DNA of 64,000 nt. It comes from JACCXE01 sp963718605 (lineage in GTDB: Bacteria; Actinomycetota; Acidimicrobiia; Acidimicrobiales; JACCXE01). The stretch spans positions 3,100,001 through 3,164,000 of the forward strand of contig OY970363.1 of the NCBI GenBank assembly GCA_963718605.1, in the 5' to 3' direction. The notes under the pieces were generated by a model, which ran no database searches, was not told the DNA's origin, and worked only from the letters and a program-made list of their open reading frames with translations. A program made the translations under genes and the position numbers. Shown piece after piece: positions 49,423 to 58,314 of this stretch (the first letter of the stretch is position 1; the number at the start of each line of letters is the position of its first letter).

Positions 49423-50286
49423 ATGCAATTCGTCCTTTTCTTGCCGCAGATGCGCCTGTCCTTCGACGACTTGGTCGCGCGAGCCCGCGCCGCTGAAGCC
49501 GCCGGCTTCACGGGCATCACGGGCATGGATCACCTCGCGCCGCCCATGGCGGACGCGCAGCCCATGTACGAGGCGATAACCACGAGTGCGTGGCTGGCCG
49601 CGCACACCCAAACGCTGCGGGTCGGGTCGCTCGTGCTGTGCGACGCGTTCCGGCACCCCGCGGTGCTGGCGTGCCAAGCGGTGTCGTTGGACCACGCGTC
49701 TGGCGGTCGCTTCGAACTCGGCCTCGGGTGGGGGTCGGTCACCGACGAGTTCGTCGCCTTCGGGACCGGACCCGTCGAACCCGCCGCCCGCGTGCAGCGT
49801 TTACGCGAAACACTCGAAGTGTTGCGCGCGCTCTGGACGGGTGAGGCCGTCGATTACGCGGGCGAGTTCCACCAACTCCAGAGCGCGCGGCAGCAACCGA
49901 CACCGTTGTCGTCGATTCCGATCGTCATCGGCGGGACCGGTCGCAAGACGCTGGCGCTGGTCCGCGAGTTCGCCGACTGGTGGAACGTCGACGTCACCTC
50001 GATCGACCGGCTCGAGGAACTACGGCCCGCGGCAGGCGAGGCGCGCGTGTCGGTGCAGCAGGTGGTCGGATTTGTGCACGACGAAGCTCAGCGCGAAGAC
50101 GTCGCTGCGTCAGCGCAGCGCCGGTTTGGCTACGCCGAGCCAGCGGTGGGTGCGGGCGCAGAACTCGTCGACCACTTCGGACGCCTAGGTGATCGTGGCG
50201 TCGAGCGCGTCTACGTCTGGTTCGCCGACTTCGCGTCACCCGACACGCTCGCCGCATTCGGCGAGTCCGTAATCGCGGCGTCCTAA
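49423..50286 (+). CDS. LLM class flavin/F420-dependent oxidoreductase
   Basis: A 287-residue luciferase-like protein. MQFVLFLPQMRLSFDDLVAR begins the barrel; GITGMDHLAPPMA and SLDHASGGRFELGLGWGSV are the usual substrate- and cofactor-loop segments; IPIVIGGTGRKTLALVREFA binds the cofactor phosphate. F420 use is likely but unproven. It starts at an ATG with no clear ribosome site, consistent with a very short leader. The next gene (acyl-CoA dehydrogenase) begins 11 bp after its stop but has its own -10 box. Confidence 0.87.
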   Translation: MQFVLFLPQMRLSFDDLVARARAAEAAGFTGITGMDHLAPPMADAQPMYEAITTSAWLAAHTQTLRVGSLVLCDAFRHPAVLACQAVSLDHASGGRFELGLGWGSVTDEFVAFGTGPVEPAARVQRLRETLEVLRALWTGEAVDYAGEFHQLQSARQQPTPLSSIPIVIGGTGRKTLALVREFADWWNVDVTSIDRLEELRPAAGEARVSVQQVVGFVHDEAQREDVAASAQRRFGYAEPAVGAGAELVDHFGRLGDRGVERVYVWFADFASPDTLAAFGESVIAAS

Positions 50287-50289
50287 GGT
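50284..50289 (+). promoter_or_regulatory. -10 box of a leaderless promoter
   Basis: TAAGGT (TANNNT) overlaps the LLM stop codon and ends 7 nt before the GTG start of the acyl-CoA dehydrogenase at 50297; no ribosome site is present, so a leaderless transcript is likely. Confidence 0.35.
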
Positions 50290-50296
50290 CAGACCT

Positions 50297-51469
50297 GTGG
50301 CGACCGTGTGGGCAGACGACCCGACTCTTGCCGAAGTTGAAAACGCGGTAGCGGGAGTCTGCCGGCGCTTTCCCGACGAGTACTGGCGCGCCCGCGACGA
50401 CGCCCACGAGTTCCCGTGGGACTTCTACAACGCGATGGCCGAAGCCGGTTGGGTCGGCGTGGCTATTCCTGAGGAATACGGTGGTGGTGGAGGCGGGATC
50501 ACCGAAGCCGCGGTCGTTCTGCAGACCGTCGCCGCGTCAGGCGCAGCGATGAACGGCGCGACCGCGCTGCACCTGTCGATCTTCGGCATAAACCCGGTCC
50601 TGAAGCACGGTTCCGACGCAATGCGGCAGAAGTATCTACCCCGCGTCGCGTCGGGAGACTTGCACGTGGCGTTCGGTGTCACCGAACCCGACGCGGGAAC
50701 CGATACGACGAACATCTCGACGCGGGCGTGGCGCGACGGCGACGAATACATCGTGCGCGGCCGCAAGATATGGACGTCCAAGGCGCTCGAGTCCGAGAAG
50801 GTGTTGTTGCTCGTTCGCACGACTCCGCTCGAGGAATGCGCGAAGCGCACCGACGGCATGACGCTGCTGCTGGCCAACTTGCGCGACCCGGCGGTCGACA
50901 TCGCACCGATCCCCAAGGCCGGCCGCAACGCAGTCGCGTCGTGCGAGGTTCGCTACGACGACCTGCGCGTCAGCGTCGACGACCTCGTCGGCGAGGAGGG
51001 TCGCGGCTTTCACCATTTACTCGACGGCCTAAACCCCGAGCGCATCCTGATCGCCGCCGAGGCGGTGGGAACCGGCCAGTGCGCACTGGCGCGCGCGGTC
51101 GCGTACGCCAACGAACGCGTGGTCTTCGGTCGACCGATCGGGATGAACCAAGGCCTCGCGTTTCCGCTGGCGGAAGCGCACGCGCATCTCCGCGCCGCCG
51201 AGCTGATGGTGGCCGACGCCGCGCGCCGCTATGACGCCGGCGAACCGTGCGCGGAGCAGGCGAATCTGGCGAAGTGGCTCGCCGCGGAAGCGGCCGGGTT
51301 CGCTACCGACCGCGCTGTCCAAACCCTCGGTGGCATGGGCTACGCCAAGGAGTACGACGTGGAGCGTTACTGGCGAGAAGCCCGCGTGTTCCGGCTCGCG
51401 CCGATCTCGCAGGAAATGATCATGAACTACGTGGCCGAGCATGTGCTCGGCCTGCCCCGCAGCTACTAG
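50297..51469 (+). CDS. Acyl-CoA dehydrogenase
   Basis: A 390-residue acyl-CoA dehydrogenase with all domains: N-terminal helical (FPWDFYNAMAEAGWVGVAIP), middle strand domain (FGVTEPDAGTDTTNIS, VRGRKIWTSKALES) and C-terminal helices (RVVFGRPIGMNQGLAFPLAE, QTLGGMGYAKEYDVERYWRE). The ending RLAPISQEMIMNYVAEHVLG is that of the MSMEG-type medium/long-chain ACADs. It is a homotetrameric type, unlike the FadE pairs elsewhere in the window. GTG start. The GGGG loop (YGGGGGGITEA) near residue 60 is unusually Gly-rich. Confidence 0.9.
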   Translation: MATVWADDPTLAEVENAVAGVCRRFPDEYWRARDDAHEFPWDFYNAMAEAGWVGVAIPEEYGGGGGGITEAAVVLQTVAASGAAMNGATALHLSIFGINPVLKHGSDAMRQKYLPRVASGDLHVAFGVTEPDAGTDTTNISTRAWRDGDEYIVRGRKIWTSKALESEKVLLLVRTTPLEECAKRTDGMTLLLANLRDPAVDIAPIPKAGRNAVASCEVRYDDLRVSVDDLVGEEGRGFHHLLDGLNPERILIAAEAVGTGQCALARAVAYANERVVFGRPIGMNQGLAFPLAEAHAHLRAAELMVADAARRYDAGEPCAEQANLAKWLAAEAAGFATDRAVQTLGGMGYAKEYDVERYWREARVFRLAPISQEMIMNYVAEHVLGLPRSY

Positions 51470-51913
51470 CTAGTCGAGTGCGGCGAGGACCTCGCCGATC
51501 ACCTTGGTCGCCTCATGCGCGGGCAACGGCTCGCCTCCTTCGGCTTCGGCCACTTCCTTGGCGAAGTCTTCGACGGCGTGCACACCGCCGACCAAAACGT
51601 GCCGTAGTGCTTCGCCGCTCGCCTCAGGGTCACTGATGTGCTCGAGGGCGGTGGCCACGTCGTGGTCGGGGGATTCGGCGACTTCGTGCACCACGGCCAT
51701 CGCCTCTTCACGGCCACTGGCCGTCGACACAGCGGGCTCGCGATCAGGGTTCTGCTGGAGGTCCCACTCGGCGAGCGCCTCGTCGTAGCCGCCTTCGCCC
51801 GGATGCAGAACGCGCGTTGTGGGCGCATCCGCTACCGGCTCGTCACCCTCGTGGGAGCGGGTGGGCACTACGGGCACGACGAGCGTGCCGTCGTCATTGC
51901 GGACAATTTCCAT
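51470..51913 (-). CDS. Hypothetical acidic protein
   Basis: A 147-residue, strongly acidic, Ala/Glu/Val-rich protein with no signal peptide, membrane segment or known motif. It opens MEIVRNDDGTLVVPVVPTRS and has a helical second half (VVHEVAESPDHDVATALEHI). I do not recognise the family. It abuts the converging acyl-CoA dehydrogenase stop with no gap and diverges from the LLM gene at 51968 with 54 bp between starts. Codon use and length fit a real gene; the ATG has no obvious ribosome site. Confidence 0.65.
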   Translation of the reverse strand: MEIVRNDDGTLVVPVVPTRSHEGDEPVADAPTTRVLHPGEGGYDEALAEWDLQQNPDREPAVSTASGREEAMAVVHEVAESPDHDVATALEHISDPEASGEALRHVLVGGVHAVEDFAKEVAEAEGGEPLPAHEATKVIGEVLAALD

Positions 51914-51967
51914 TCGAGGCGGTACCCGGATCGGCCGCAACTCACACCGCCCGATTACCGTCGCCGC

Positions 51968-52846
51968 ATGCGCGACCTGTCGACCACTGGGGTCTGGACC
52001 CACACCGAGACGATGCCCGCCGCCGACGCCGTTGCGTTGGCCCAACGAATCGAGTCGCTCGGATACTCGACCCTGTGGCTGCCGGAGACCGCGGGCAAAG
52101 ATCCGTTCGCGTTGATCGGCATGTTGGCCGCGGACACGACGGAACTGCGGTTTGCCACGGGCATCGCCAACATCTTCCATCGCCACCCCGGCGTGATGAA
52201 GCAGGCCGCGTTCACGCTCGCCGAGCAGAGCGGGGGACGGTTCTTGCTTGGTATCGGGGTATCGCACGGCCCGATGGTCGCGGGTTTGCGCGGCCTCGAC
52301 TACTCGAAGCCGCTCGCGTCGATGAGCGGATACCTCGACCAGTACGACGCCTCGCCGTACATGGCCTATCCGCCGGCTGAGCCGCCCAAGCGTGTGCTCG
52401 CCGCGCTCGGGCCGAAGATGCTCGAGCTGGCGCGAGACAAGGCCGACGGCGCCCATCCGTACTGGACCACGCCTGAGCACACGGAGCTGGCCCGCAAGAT
52501 CCTGGGGCCCGACAAGCTGCTGCTGGTCGAGCAGAAGGTCGTGGGCACCACCGACGGAACAATTGCGCGGGCGGCGGCCGCCAACGCGTTGGCGATGTAC
52601 CGCACCCTGCCGAACTACCGCAATAACTGGTTGCGGCTCGGCTACACCGACGCGGAGATCGACGGGAACGACCCGCGCTTTCTCGACGCCGTGGTGGCGT
52701 GGGGAACCACCGACGCGATTGCGTCTCGGGTGCAAGCGCACATCGACGCCGGCGCCGACCAGGTGTGCGTGCAGCCGCTCGACCCACAGAACCGCTTGGG
52801 CGCCGTCGACTGGGACGTGCTTGAGGCGCTCGCGCCGTCGAACTAG
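51968..52846 (+). CDS. LLM class F420-dependent oxidoreductase
   Basis: A 292-residue luciferase-like protein of the TIGR03620 type: MRDLSTTGVWTHTETMPAAD, then YSTLWLPETAGKDPFALIGM, ATGIANIFHRHPGVMKQAAF and FLLGIGVSHGPMVAGLRGLD. VLAALGPKMLELARDKADGA is the cofactor loop. The ATG at 51968 was chosen because it is where family homology begins; upstream in-frame sequence is antisense to the hypothetical gene. It converges with the metallopeptidase, overlapping its end by 4 bp. The substrate is unknown. Confidence 0.87.
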   Translation: MRDLSTTGVWTHTETMPAADAVALAQRIESLGYSTLWLPETAGKDPFALIGMLAADTTELRFATGIANIFHRHPGVMKQAAFTLAEQSGGRFLLGIGVSHGPMVAGLRGLDYSKPLASMSGYLDQYDASPYMAYPPAEPPKRVLAALGPKMLELARDKADGAHPYWTTPEHTELARKILGPDKLLLVEQKVVGTTDGTIARAAAANALAMYRTLPNYRNNWLRLGYTDAEIDGNDPRFLDAVVAWGTTDAIASRVQAHIDAGADQVCVQPLDPQNRLGAVDWDVLEALAPSN

Positions 52847-54243
52847 GCCGGCCGCTGGCGGGCGCAGTTCCCCGCCATAACCCGCGCTTGTTGCGTAAAG
52901 GGCTTGGCGTCTTCGTCCGCCTTGAGCAGCGCATCGATCGTGACGACGTTGAGGAACTCACGGCCGAGGCACTCAACGGTGGCACGCGGAGCGCCAGCCG
53001 CGAACGCGCCTTGCAGGAACTGCAGGCGCGAGACCGGCACGATCAGCGCGTTCTCTGATCCGGCCTTGGGCGCAGGAATGACGTCGGGCTCACAGGCGGC
53101 AAACTCGACGCGGTCAGGGCCACCGGTGACGTTGACCCGTTCGGCCGTGAACGAGGTCTTCCACTGGTCGAGCGCGGCGCGCATCTCGGTGACGTCGGTC
53201 GGCGTGTCGCCGACGAACGCGGCGCGCAGACAGTCGCGTCCTCCCGCCGTGTAACCGATCGACGAGTCGCCGCCCCACCCGTCCACCGCTCGCAGCGCGA
53301 CGCGCTCGTCGATGTGAGCCGAGAGCATGAGGAACCACGAGAGCGTGCCGAACGACGTCGCGTGGTCGGTGAGTTTCTCGCCGTCGACAACCTTGGGTGC
53401 GCTGACCTTCTTCGGCTGATCGCCGTCAAGGAGGGAGAAGATGTTCAGGAGCCCTTCGTCGCTTGGCACCGGCTTCCTGAAGAGCGCGTTCAGGCCCTTC
53501 GTCCCCTTGATCTGCTCGTACAGCGTGGTCATCGGTTCACCGAGGACGTACGGCGCGCCGAAAAGCTGCTCCAACACCGGGGCCACGTCCACCGAACCGT
53601 GCTCGTCGTCGCTCGAGTCATCGAACGACGCGTCGTAGGCCTCGGAGTCGGCGTCGCTGAGCGTGTCGACGTACGCAGTTTCCATGCGGCTCGCATCGCC
53701 TTCGCCGAGCGCTTCGTACATCGAGTTGGCGCCGTCCGAACTGAAGCTGCGGGAGAGGTTGAAGTGTTGGTCCTGCAGCGCGTGGGTCATCTCGTGCACC
53801 AACGTGACCCGCGTGGCCACGTCGATCTTCGTGCCGAACACCACGATGTCTTCGGTCTCGGGGTCGTAAAACGCGTCGGTGCCGTTCGTCTGGAGTTGTT
53901 CAACTTCTTTGAGCAGATCGGTCTTTTTGTCGATCAGGCCAACGGCGCGCATCTGTCCGGTAAAGCGCTTCAGGTCGGCCTTCTCGGCGGGCGTCATCGC
54001 CTCGCTGCCATCGCCCAAGATCCGCTTGCGGTACGCGGCGGGGGACAGGTAGCTGATCTTCACCGCGTGGTCGAAGCGCAGGTGGCGCGTGTCTTCGACG
54101 AACGCAGCCAGTGGAGCGACTTGCTTGTCCCAGTGCGCGGGATACTTCGGTCCGTCCTTCTTGATCGTGCCGAGGGCGATGACGTTGAGCACCAAGAGCG
54201 CGGCGATGGCGGCGAGCAACGCGCTCTTAATCGGTGTCTTCAA
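52843..54243 (-). CDS. Membrane-anchored HExxH metallopeptidase-like protein
   Basis: A 466-residue protein. An N-terminal hydrophobic segment (LLAAIAALLVLNVIALGTI) anchors it outside the membrane. The zinc motif is VTLVHEMTHALQDQHFNLSR (HExxH near residue 150), and an Asp/Ser-rich stretch follows (SDADSEAYDASFDDSSDDEH); a candidate third ligand Glu lies in MYEALGEGDA. It resembles uncharacterised actinobacterial secreted peptidases. Its start overlaps the esterase gene end by 17 bp, so the two are likely cotranscribed leftward with the VOC gene. Confidence 0.8.
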   Translation of the reverse strand: MKTPIKSALLAAIAALLVLNVIALGTIKKDGPKYPAHWDKQVAPLAAFVEDTRHLRFDHAVKISYLSPAAYRKRILGDGSEAMTPAEKADLKRFTGQMRAVGLIDKKTDLLKEVEQLQTNGTDAFYDPETEDIVVFGTKIDVATRVTLVHEMTHALQDQHFNLSRSFSSDGANSMYEALGEGDASRMETAYVDTLSDADSEAYDASFDDSSDDEHGSVDVAPVLEQLFGAPYVLGEPMTTLYEQIKGTKGLNALFRKPVPSDEGLLNIFSLLDGDQPKKVSAPKVVDGEKLTDHATSFGTLSWFLMLSAHIDERVALRAVDGWGGDSSIGYTAGGRDCLRAAFVGDTPTDVTEMRAALDQWKTSFTAERVNVTGGPDRVEFAACEPDVIPAPKAGSENALIVPVSRLQFLQGAFAAGAPRATVECLGREFLNVVTIDALLKADEDAKPFTQQARVMAGNCARQRPA

Positions 54244-54946
54244 TTGGTTCCTTTCGTCCTGCCCAAGCCACCGGATCGATCAGCCAACTGAACGACGCGC
54301 GAATTATCGGGTCGGGCATTTCGTGCCCGCCGTTGAACTCGATGTATTCGACCTCGTAGTCGTTGTTGTGCAAGCCGACCGCAATGGGTCTTCCACACCT
54401 ATCGATCGGAAGGATCGAATCCTGAGTGCCGTGCGACAGAAACACGCGGGGCTTGCCCACTTGCACCTTCGGAGCCAGAAACCCGGGCGACCACGCGACG
54501 ATCGCTTCGAACAGGTCGCCGTTCATCACGCCCAAGGACAACGCGTAGGACGCGCCGTCGGAAATCCCGCCGACCGAGATCTGCGTGGGCGACACGTTGC
54601 AGTGCGCAAACGCGTAGGCGAGGGCGGAGTCGCAATAGGCCACATCGGGGCCATACCCACCCAGCAACACGTCCCACGAGGTGCCGTCCTCGCGGGAGTC
54701 GGGGATCACCATGATCAGCCCCGCGTCGTCGGCCGCGGCCACAAGCGGCCGGGCCATCCACTTTGCCTTCATCGTGGCTCCGTGCAGCACGAGCATGAGG
54801 GGACGAGGCCCGTCGGCATCGGGGACGTAGATCAGCCCGTCCCGATCGCCTTCGCTCAACCCCAGTGGGTGCAGGCCCGGCTCGAGCAGGTCGGCGGCGG
54901 GCGCCCCGGGTCTCGCCGTGAACCGCCCCTCGGTGTAATCGACCAT
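54227..54946 (-). CDS. Alpha/beta hydrolase (esterase/depolymerase-like)
   Basis: A 239-residue hydrolase. The oxyanion strand is LMLVLHGATMKAKWM, the nucleophile elbow VGGISDGASYALSL (GxSxG), the acid HGTQDSILPIDRC, and the His EFNGGHEMPD. The order suits the polyhydroxybutyrate-depolymerase/phospholipase-carboxylesterase group. No signal peptide is visible, so it probably acts in the cytosol. The ATG directly follows the VOC gene stop with no gap. Confidence 0.86.
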   Translation of the reverse strand: MVDYTEGRFTARPGAPAADLLEPGLHPLGLSEGDRDGLIYVPDADGPRPLMLVLHGATMKAKWMARPLVAAADDAGLIMVIPDSREDGTSWDVLLGGYGPDVAYCDSALAYAFAHCNVSPTQISVGGISDGASYALSLGVMNGDLFEAIVAWSPGFLAPKVQVGKPRVFLSHGTQDSILPIDRCGRPIAVGLHNNDYEVEYIEFNGGHEMPDPIIRASFSWLIDPVAWAGRKEPIEDTD

Positions 54947-55348
54947 TTAGGGAACTTGGAGGAACTCGACCCAGTTGCCGTCGGGGTCTTCGACGATCGC
55001 GATGGTGACGCCGGGCATGAGTTCGGTGATCGGCACGGCCACCGTCACTTGCGCCGCCTCGCAGGTGGCGATGATCTCGGCCAGGTTCGAGACGCTCATG
55101 GTCCAGTAGCGATAGCCGGTCGCGCCGCCCAGCCCGCCGGGCGCGGGCTTGTTCTCGACCGGCTTCTTCATCGTGACGATCTTGATCGTGCTCGAACCAC
55201 ACATGAGCCGGGTCATGCCGCCGCCGGGCATTGGCACGCTGCCGGCCTCCGTGAGGCCAAGCACGTCGCGGTAGAACGAAATCATCGCCTCGGGATCATT
55301 CGTGATGATCCCGAGGTCGATGGAGTCCTTAGTGAGGTTCACGCCCAC
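54947..55348 (-). CDS. VOC family (glyoxalase/extradiol-fold) protein
   Basis: A 133-residue vicinal-oxygen-chelate protein: DLGIITNDPEAMISFYRDVL begins the first beta-alpha-beta module, and ITELMPGVTIAIVEDPDGNW with WVEFLQ closes the second. The Glu of VEFLQ is a usual metal ligand; the first-site residue is Asp rather than His. Metal-dependent lyase, isomerase or binding function cannot be chosen. GTG start at 55348 (55342 alternative), 4 nt downstream of a stable hairpin. Confidence 0.8.
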   Translation of the reverse strand: MGVNLTKDSIDLGIITNDPEAMISFYRDVLGLTEAGSVPMPGGGMTRLMCGSSTIKIVTMKKPVENKPAPGGLGGATGYRYWTMSVSNLAEIIATCEAAQVTVAVPITELMPGVTIAIVEDPDGNWVEFLQVP

Positions 55349-55352
55349 TTAG

Positions 55353-55373
55353 GGCACCATCTTCGATGGTGCC
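55353..55373. terminator. Hairpin between lon and the VOC gene
   Basis: GGCACCAT-CTTCG-ATGGTGCC, an 8-bp perfect stem with a 5-nt CTTCG loop. It lies 65 bp downstream of the lon stop and 4 nt upstream of the VOC start. With no T-run it may act as a weak terminator for lon or as a leader hairpin for the VOC gene. Confidence 0.45.
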
Positions 55374-55437
55374 TGTGGGCGGCGCGCGAGTATTCATGAT
55401 TCGTTCGCCTCCGGCTCTCTCATGTGGCGTCAACCTA

Positions 55438-57786
55438 TTAGGCGGCTGCGGTTACCGCTCCCACCGCGTGATCGAGCGCGACCGTCAACACATCGCCGAT
55501 TTCGGATGCGAGGTGGAACGTCATCTCGTCTCGCACGGCTTCCGGCACGTCCTCGAGATCCGGTCCATTGCGGGCGGGCAGGATCACTTCGGTGAGTCCG
55601 GCGCGGTGCGCGGCCAACACCTTCTGCTTCACACCGCCGATCGGCAGCACCTTGCCTTGCAACGTGACCTCGCCGGTCATCCCGACGACGCCGCGCACGG
55701 CCTGACCGGTCAGCAACGACACGAGGGCGGTAGTCATGGTGACGCCCGCTGACGGGCCGTCCTTGGGCACCGCACCCGCAGGCACGTGCACATGGAACCG
55801 CTTGTTTTCGAAGACGGTGGGGTCGATGCCGAGTTCGACTGCGTGCGAGCGCACGTAACTGAGCGCGATCGACGCCGACTCCTTCATCACGTCGCCGAGT
55901 TGGCCCGTGAGCGTGAGCCCGCTGTCGCCCGACATCGAGGTGGCCTCGACGAACAACACGTCGCCGCCGACTCCGGTAACGGCCAGGCCAGTCGCAACGC
56001 CGGGAACCGACGTGCGCTCGGGCGCCTCGAAGAAGTACTTCGGTCGGCCCAGCCACTTGCGCACATCTGCGGCGTTGCCAACTTCCACCGGAGCGGTCTC
56101 TTGCGCAGATGAGATGGCGGTCGCCACCTTGCGCAACAACTTGCCGATCTCGCGCTCCAGGTTCCGCACGCCCGCCTCGCGGGTGTAGTCGCCCACGACC
56201 ACGCGCAGCGCGTCATCGGTGACGTGGACCTCGTCGATATGCAGCGCGTTGCGTTCGAATTGCCGCGCCAGTAGGTGATCGCGCGCGATCGCAACTTTCT
56301 CGTCTTCGGTGTAGCCGTCCAGCCGCACAATCTCCATGCGGTCGAGGAGTGGCCCGGGGATCGTCTCGACCACGTTCGCCGTGACGATGAACATCACGTC
56401 GCTCAGGTCGAGGTCAACCTCCAAGTAGTGGTCGCGGAACGTATGGTTCTGCGCGGGGTCCAAGACTTCGAGCAACGCCGAGGACGGATCGCCGCGCCAG
56501 TCGTTGCCCAACTTGTCCACCTCGTCGAGCATGACCACCGGGTTGAGCACGCCGGCTTCCTTGATGGCGCGCGCGATGCGGCCGGGCATGGCGCCCACGT
56601 AGGTGCGGCGGTGACCACGGATCTCGGCCTCGTCGCGCACGCCGCCCAACGCGACGCGCACGAACGGGCGGCCCATCGAGCGGGCGACAGACTCACCGAG
56701 CGAGGTCTTGCCGACGCCTGGCGGCCCGACGAGCGTGATGATCGCTCCCGCGCCTCGTTCCCCGACCAACTGCAAGCCGCGGTCGTTGCGGCGCTTACGG
56801 ATCGCGAGATGCTCGACGATGCGGTCCTTCACATCTTCGAGACCGTTGTGGTCCTCGTCGAGGACGCGACGCGCCTCGACCACGTCCAACTGGTCATCGG
56901 CTTTGGCCGTCCACGGGAGGTCGGCGATCGTGTCGAGCCACGTGCGGATCCACCCGTGTTCCGGGCTTTGTTCCGACGTGCGCTCCAACCGGCCGAGCTC
57001 GCGCTCGACGGCCTTGCGAACTTGCTCGGGCACCAGATCATCGTCGACGAGCGCTTCGAAGCGATCGAGATCCGAGCCCTCGCCGTCCCCACCCTCGCCC
57101 AGCTCTTTGCGGATCGCCGCGAGCTGTTGGCGCAACAGGAACTCGCGCTGGGTCTTTTCCATGCCTTCGTTCACGTCACGACGGATCGAGTCGCGCACCG
57201 ACTGTTCGGCGAGGATGTCCCGCGCGAAGCCCACGACCAGTTCGAGGCGAGCCTCGACGTCAAGCGCTTCGAGGACCTGCACCTTCTGTTCGACCGACAG
57301 ATCGGGGGAGTAACCCGCGAGGTCGGCGACCGCGGAGGGTTCGGTTGTCTCCCGCACCGCGGCGATGAGTCCGCCCATGCCACGGGCCTCAAGGATGTTC
57401 GAGACGGCGCCCTTGTACTCACGCGCCAGCTCTTGGGCCCGGTCCGTGTCGGCATTCACTTCGACGGCGCGCGCCGCCTGCACCCAGAGTGCAGAGCCGC
57501 TGCCGGGCACACCGACGCCGATCGACGCTCGGTACAGGCCGCGGACCACGATCGCCCGTTTGCCGTTCGGCAGGTCGCCCGAATCGTCGATGTGCGCGAC
57601 CGTGCCTACGGGTGCGTAGGCGCTTCCGACACGCGGGACTACCAGCAGTTGCCCGTCCGCGCCCGCGGCGTCGACCGCCGCGATCGCTTCTGGAGTCTCC
57701 AGCGCGATGGTCACAAACATCGCCGGGAGCAACACCCCGGTTCCGAGAGGCAGCACGGGGAGCGTGAGGGTTGCGAGATCAGTCAT
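55438..57786 (-). CDS. lon: ATP-dependent protease Lon
   Basis: A 782-residue LonA. The N-terminal substrate domain (TLTLPVLPLGTGVLLPAMFV) is followed by a coiled linker, an AAA+ domain with Walker A GPPGVGKTS (near residue 365), Walker B VVMLDEVDKLG and the sensor MFIVTANVVETIPGPLLDRM, and the protease domain with the catalytic Ser in KDGPSAGVT and a Lys in LQGKVLPIGGVKQKVLAAHR. It degrades damaged and regulatory proteins. Full length for the family. A degenerate HspR-type site lies upstream. Confidence 0.97.
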   Translation of the reverse strand: MTDLATLTLPVLPLGTGVLLPAMFVTIALETPEAIAAVDAAGADGQLLVVPRVGSAYAPVGTVAHIDDSGDLPNGKRAIVVRGLYRASIGVGVPGSGSALWVQAARAVEVNADTDRAQELAREYKGAVSNILEARGMGGLIAAVRETTEPSAVADLAGYSPDLSVEQKVQVLEALDVEARLELVVGFARDILAEQSVRDSIRRDVNEGMEKTQREFLLRQQLAAIRKELGEGGDGEGSDLDRFEALVDDDLVPEQVRKAVERELGRLERTSEQSPEHGWIRTWLDTIADLPWTAKADDQLDVVEARRVLDEDHNGLEDVKDRIVEHLAIRKRRNDRGLQLVGERGAGAIITLVGPPGVGKTSLGESVARSMGRPFVRVALGGVRDEAEIRGHRRTYVGAMPGRIARAIKEAGVLNPVVMLDEVDKLGNDWRGDPSSALLEVLDPAQNHTFRDHYLEVDLDLSDVMFIVTANVVETIPGPLLDRMEIVRLDGYTEDEKVAIARDHLLARQFERNALHIDEVHVTDDALRVVVGDYTREAGVRNLEREIGKLLRKVATAISSAQETAPVEVGNAADVRKWLGRPKYFFEAPERTSVPGVATGLAVTGVGGDVLFVEATSMSGDSGLTLTGQLGDVMKESASIALSYVRSHAVELGIDPTVFENKRFHVHVPAGAVPKDGPSAGVTMTTALVSLLTGQAVRGVVGMTGEVTLQGKVLPIGGVKQKVLAAHRAGLTEVILPARNGPDLEDVPEAVRDEMTFHLASEIGDVLTVALDHAVGAVTAAA

Positions 57787-57813
57787 GCGGGAGTTAACCG
57801 TCTCCCGGCGAAA

Positions 57814-57834
57814 CTTGTTCCCTATGCACTCAAC
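57814..57834. promoter_or_regulatory. Possible HspR (HAIR-like) operator upstream of lon
   Basis: CTTGTTC-N7-ACTCAAC matches the HAIR consensus CTTGAGT-N7-ACTCAAG at 10 of 14 positions, with one arm nearly perfect, and lies about 28-48 bp upstream of the lon start. Streptomyces lon genes are known HspR targets, which gives context; the match itself is weak. Confidence 0.32.
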
Positions 57835-57848
57835 TTTCGAAGAGGGGT

Positions 57849-58028
57849 TCAGGCGCCTTCGATGTAGACGAAAACGAGGTGCGGCTCCTCAGGATCGCCG
57901 CGTTCCTCGAGCACGTACATGCCGCCGCCGTCGCGCTGAATCTCCAAGGGGACGGGCAGTTCCACCAGAAATCCCAGCCCACCGCACGGGCCACCTTCAC
58001 AGGGAACAAGCATCTTTTCGGTGGCCAT
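57849..58028 (-). CDS. Small hypothetical protein (59 aa)
   Basis: A 59-residue protein starting MATEKMLVPCEGGPCGGLGF, with two Cys (CEGGPC), then a short strand-rich part and an acidic C-terminus (HLVFVYIEGA). The Cys-Gly spacing could bind a metal or form a disulfide, but no family was recognised. The ATG at 58026-58028 was chosen because the upstream extension is low-quality and crosses a hairpin region. It lies between lon and the tRNA, transcribed leftward toward lon. Confidence 0.6.
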   Translation of the reverse strand: MATEKMLVPCEGGPCGGLGFLVELPVPLEIQRDGGGMYVLEERGDPEEPHLVFVYIEGA

Positions 58029-58130
58029 AAGGCGCTGATCGTAGGGGTGATTTGCGATACCGAGGGTACGTACACATTCCTTGACAAATGGGGTAAGAAT
58101 GACGGCATCCCGCCCCCGGGAAACCCCATG

Positions 58131-58161
58131 CGCCCAGGCTCGACTTCGGTCGTCCTGGGCG
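58131..58161. terminator. Stable hairpin between the small gene and tRNA-Val
   Basis: CGCCCAGG ... CCTGGGCG with an inner CGAC-TTCG-GTCG hairpin (UUCG loop). It is 66 bp upstream of the tRNA gene and 103 bp upstream of the small leftward gene. Possible terminator or repeat; no T-run. The remaining gap (58029-58227) shows no further gene. Confidence 0.4.
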
Positions 58162-58226
58162 TGTGGTCTGTCCGGACCCACTTCTCCGGAAACGCCGGCC
58201 TGCGGATATGCTGCCGCCTCCCTTCG

Positions 58227-58301
<75 letters not shown>

Positions 58302-58314
58302 CTAGCTTGCAGTC

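Noticed and set aside
55353..55373. Riboswitch before the VOC gene
   Set aside because: Only a simple 8-bp hairpin is visible, with no conserved aptamer features.
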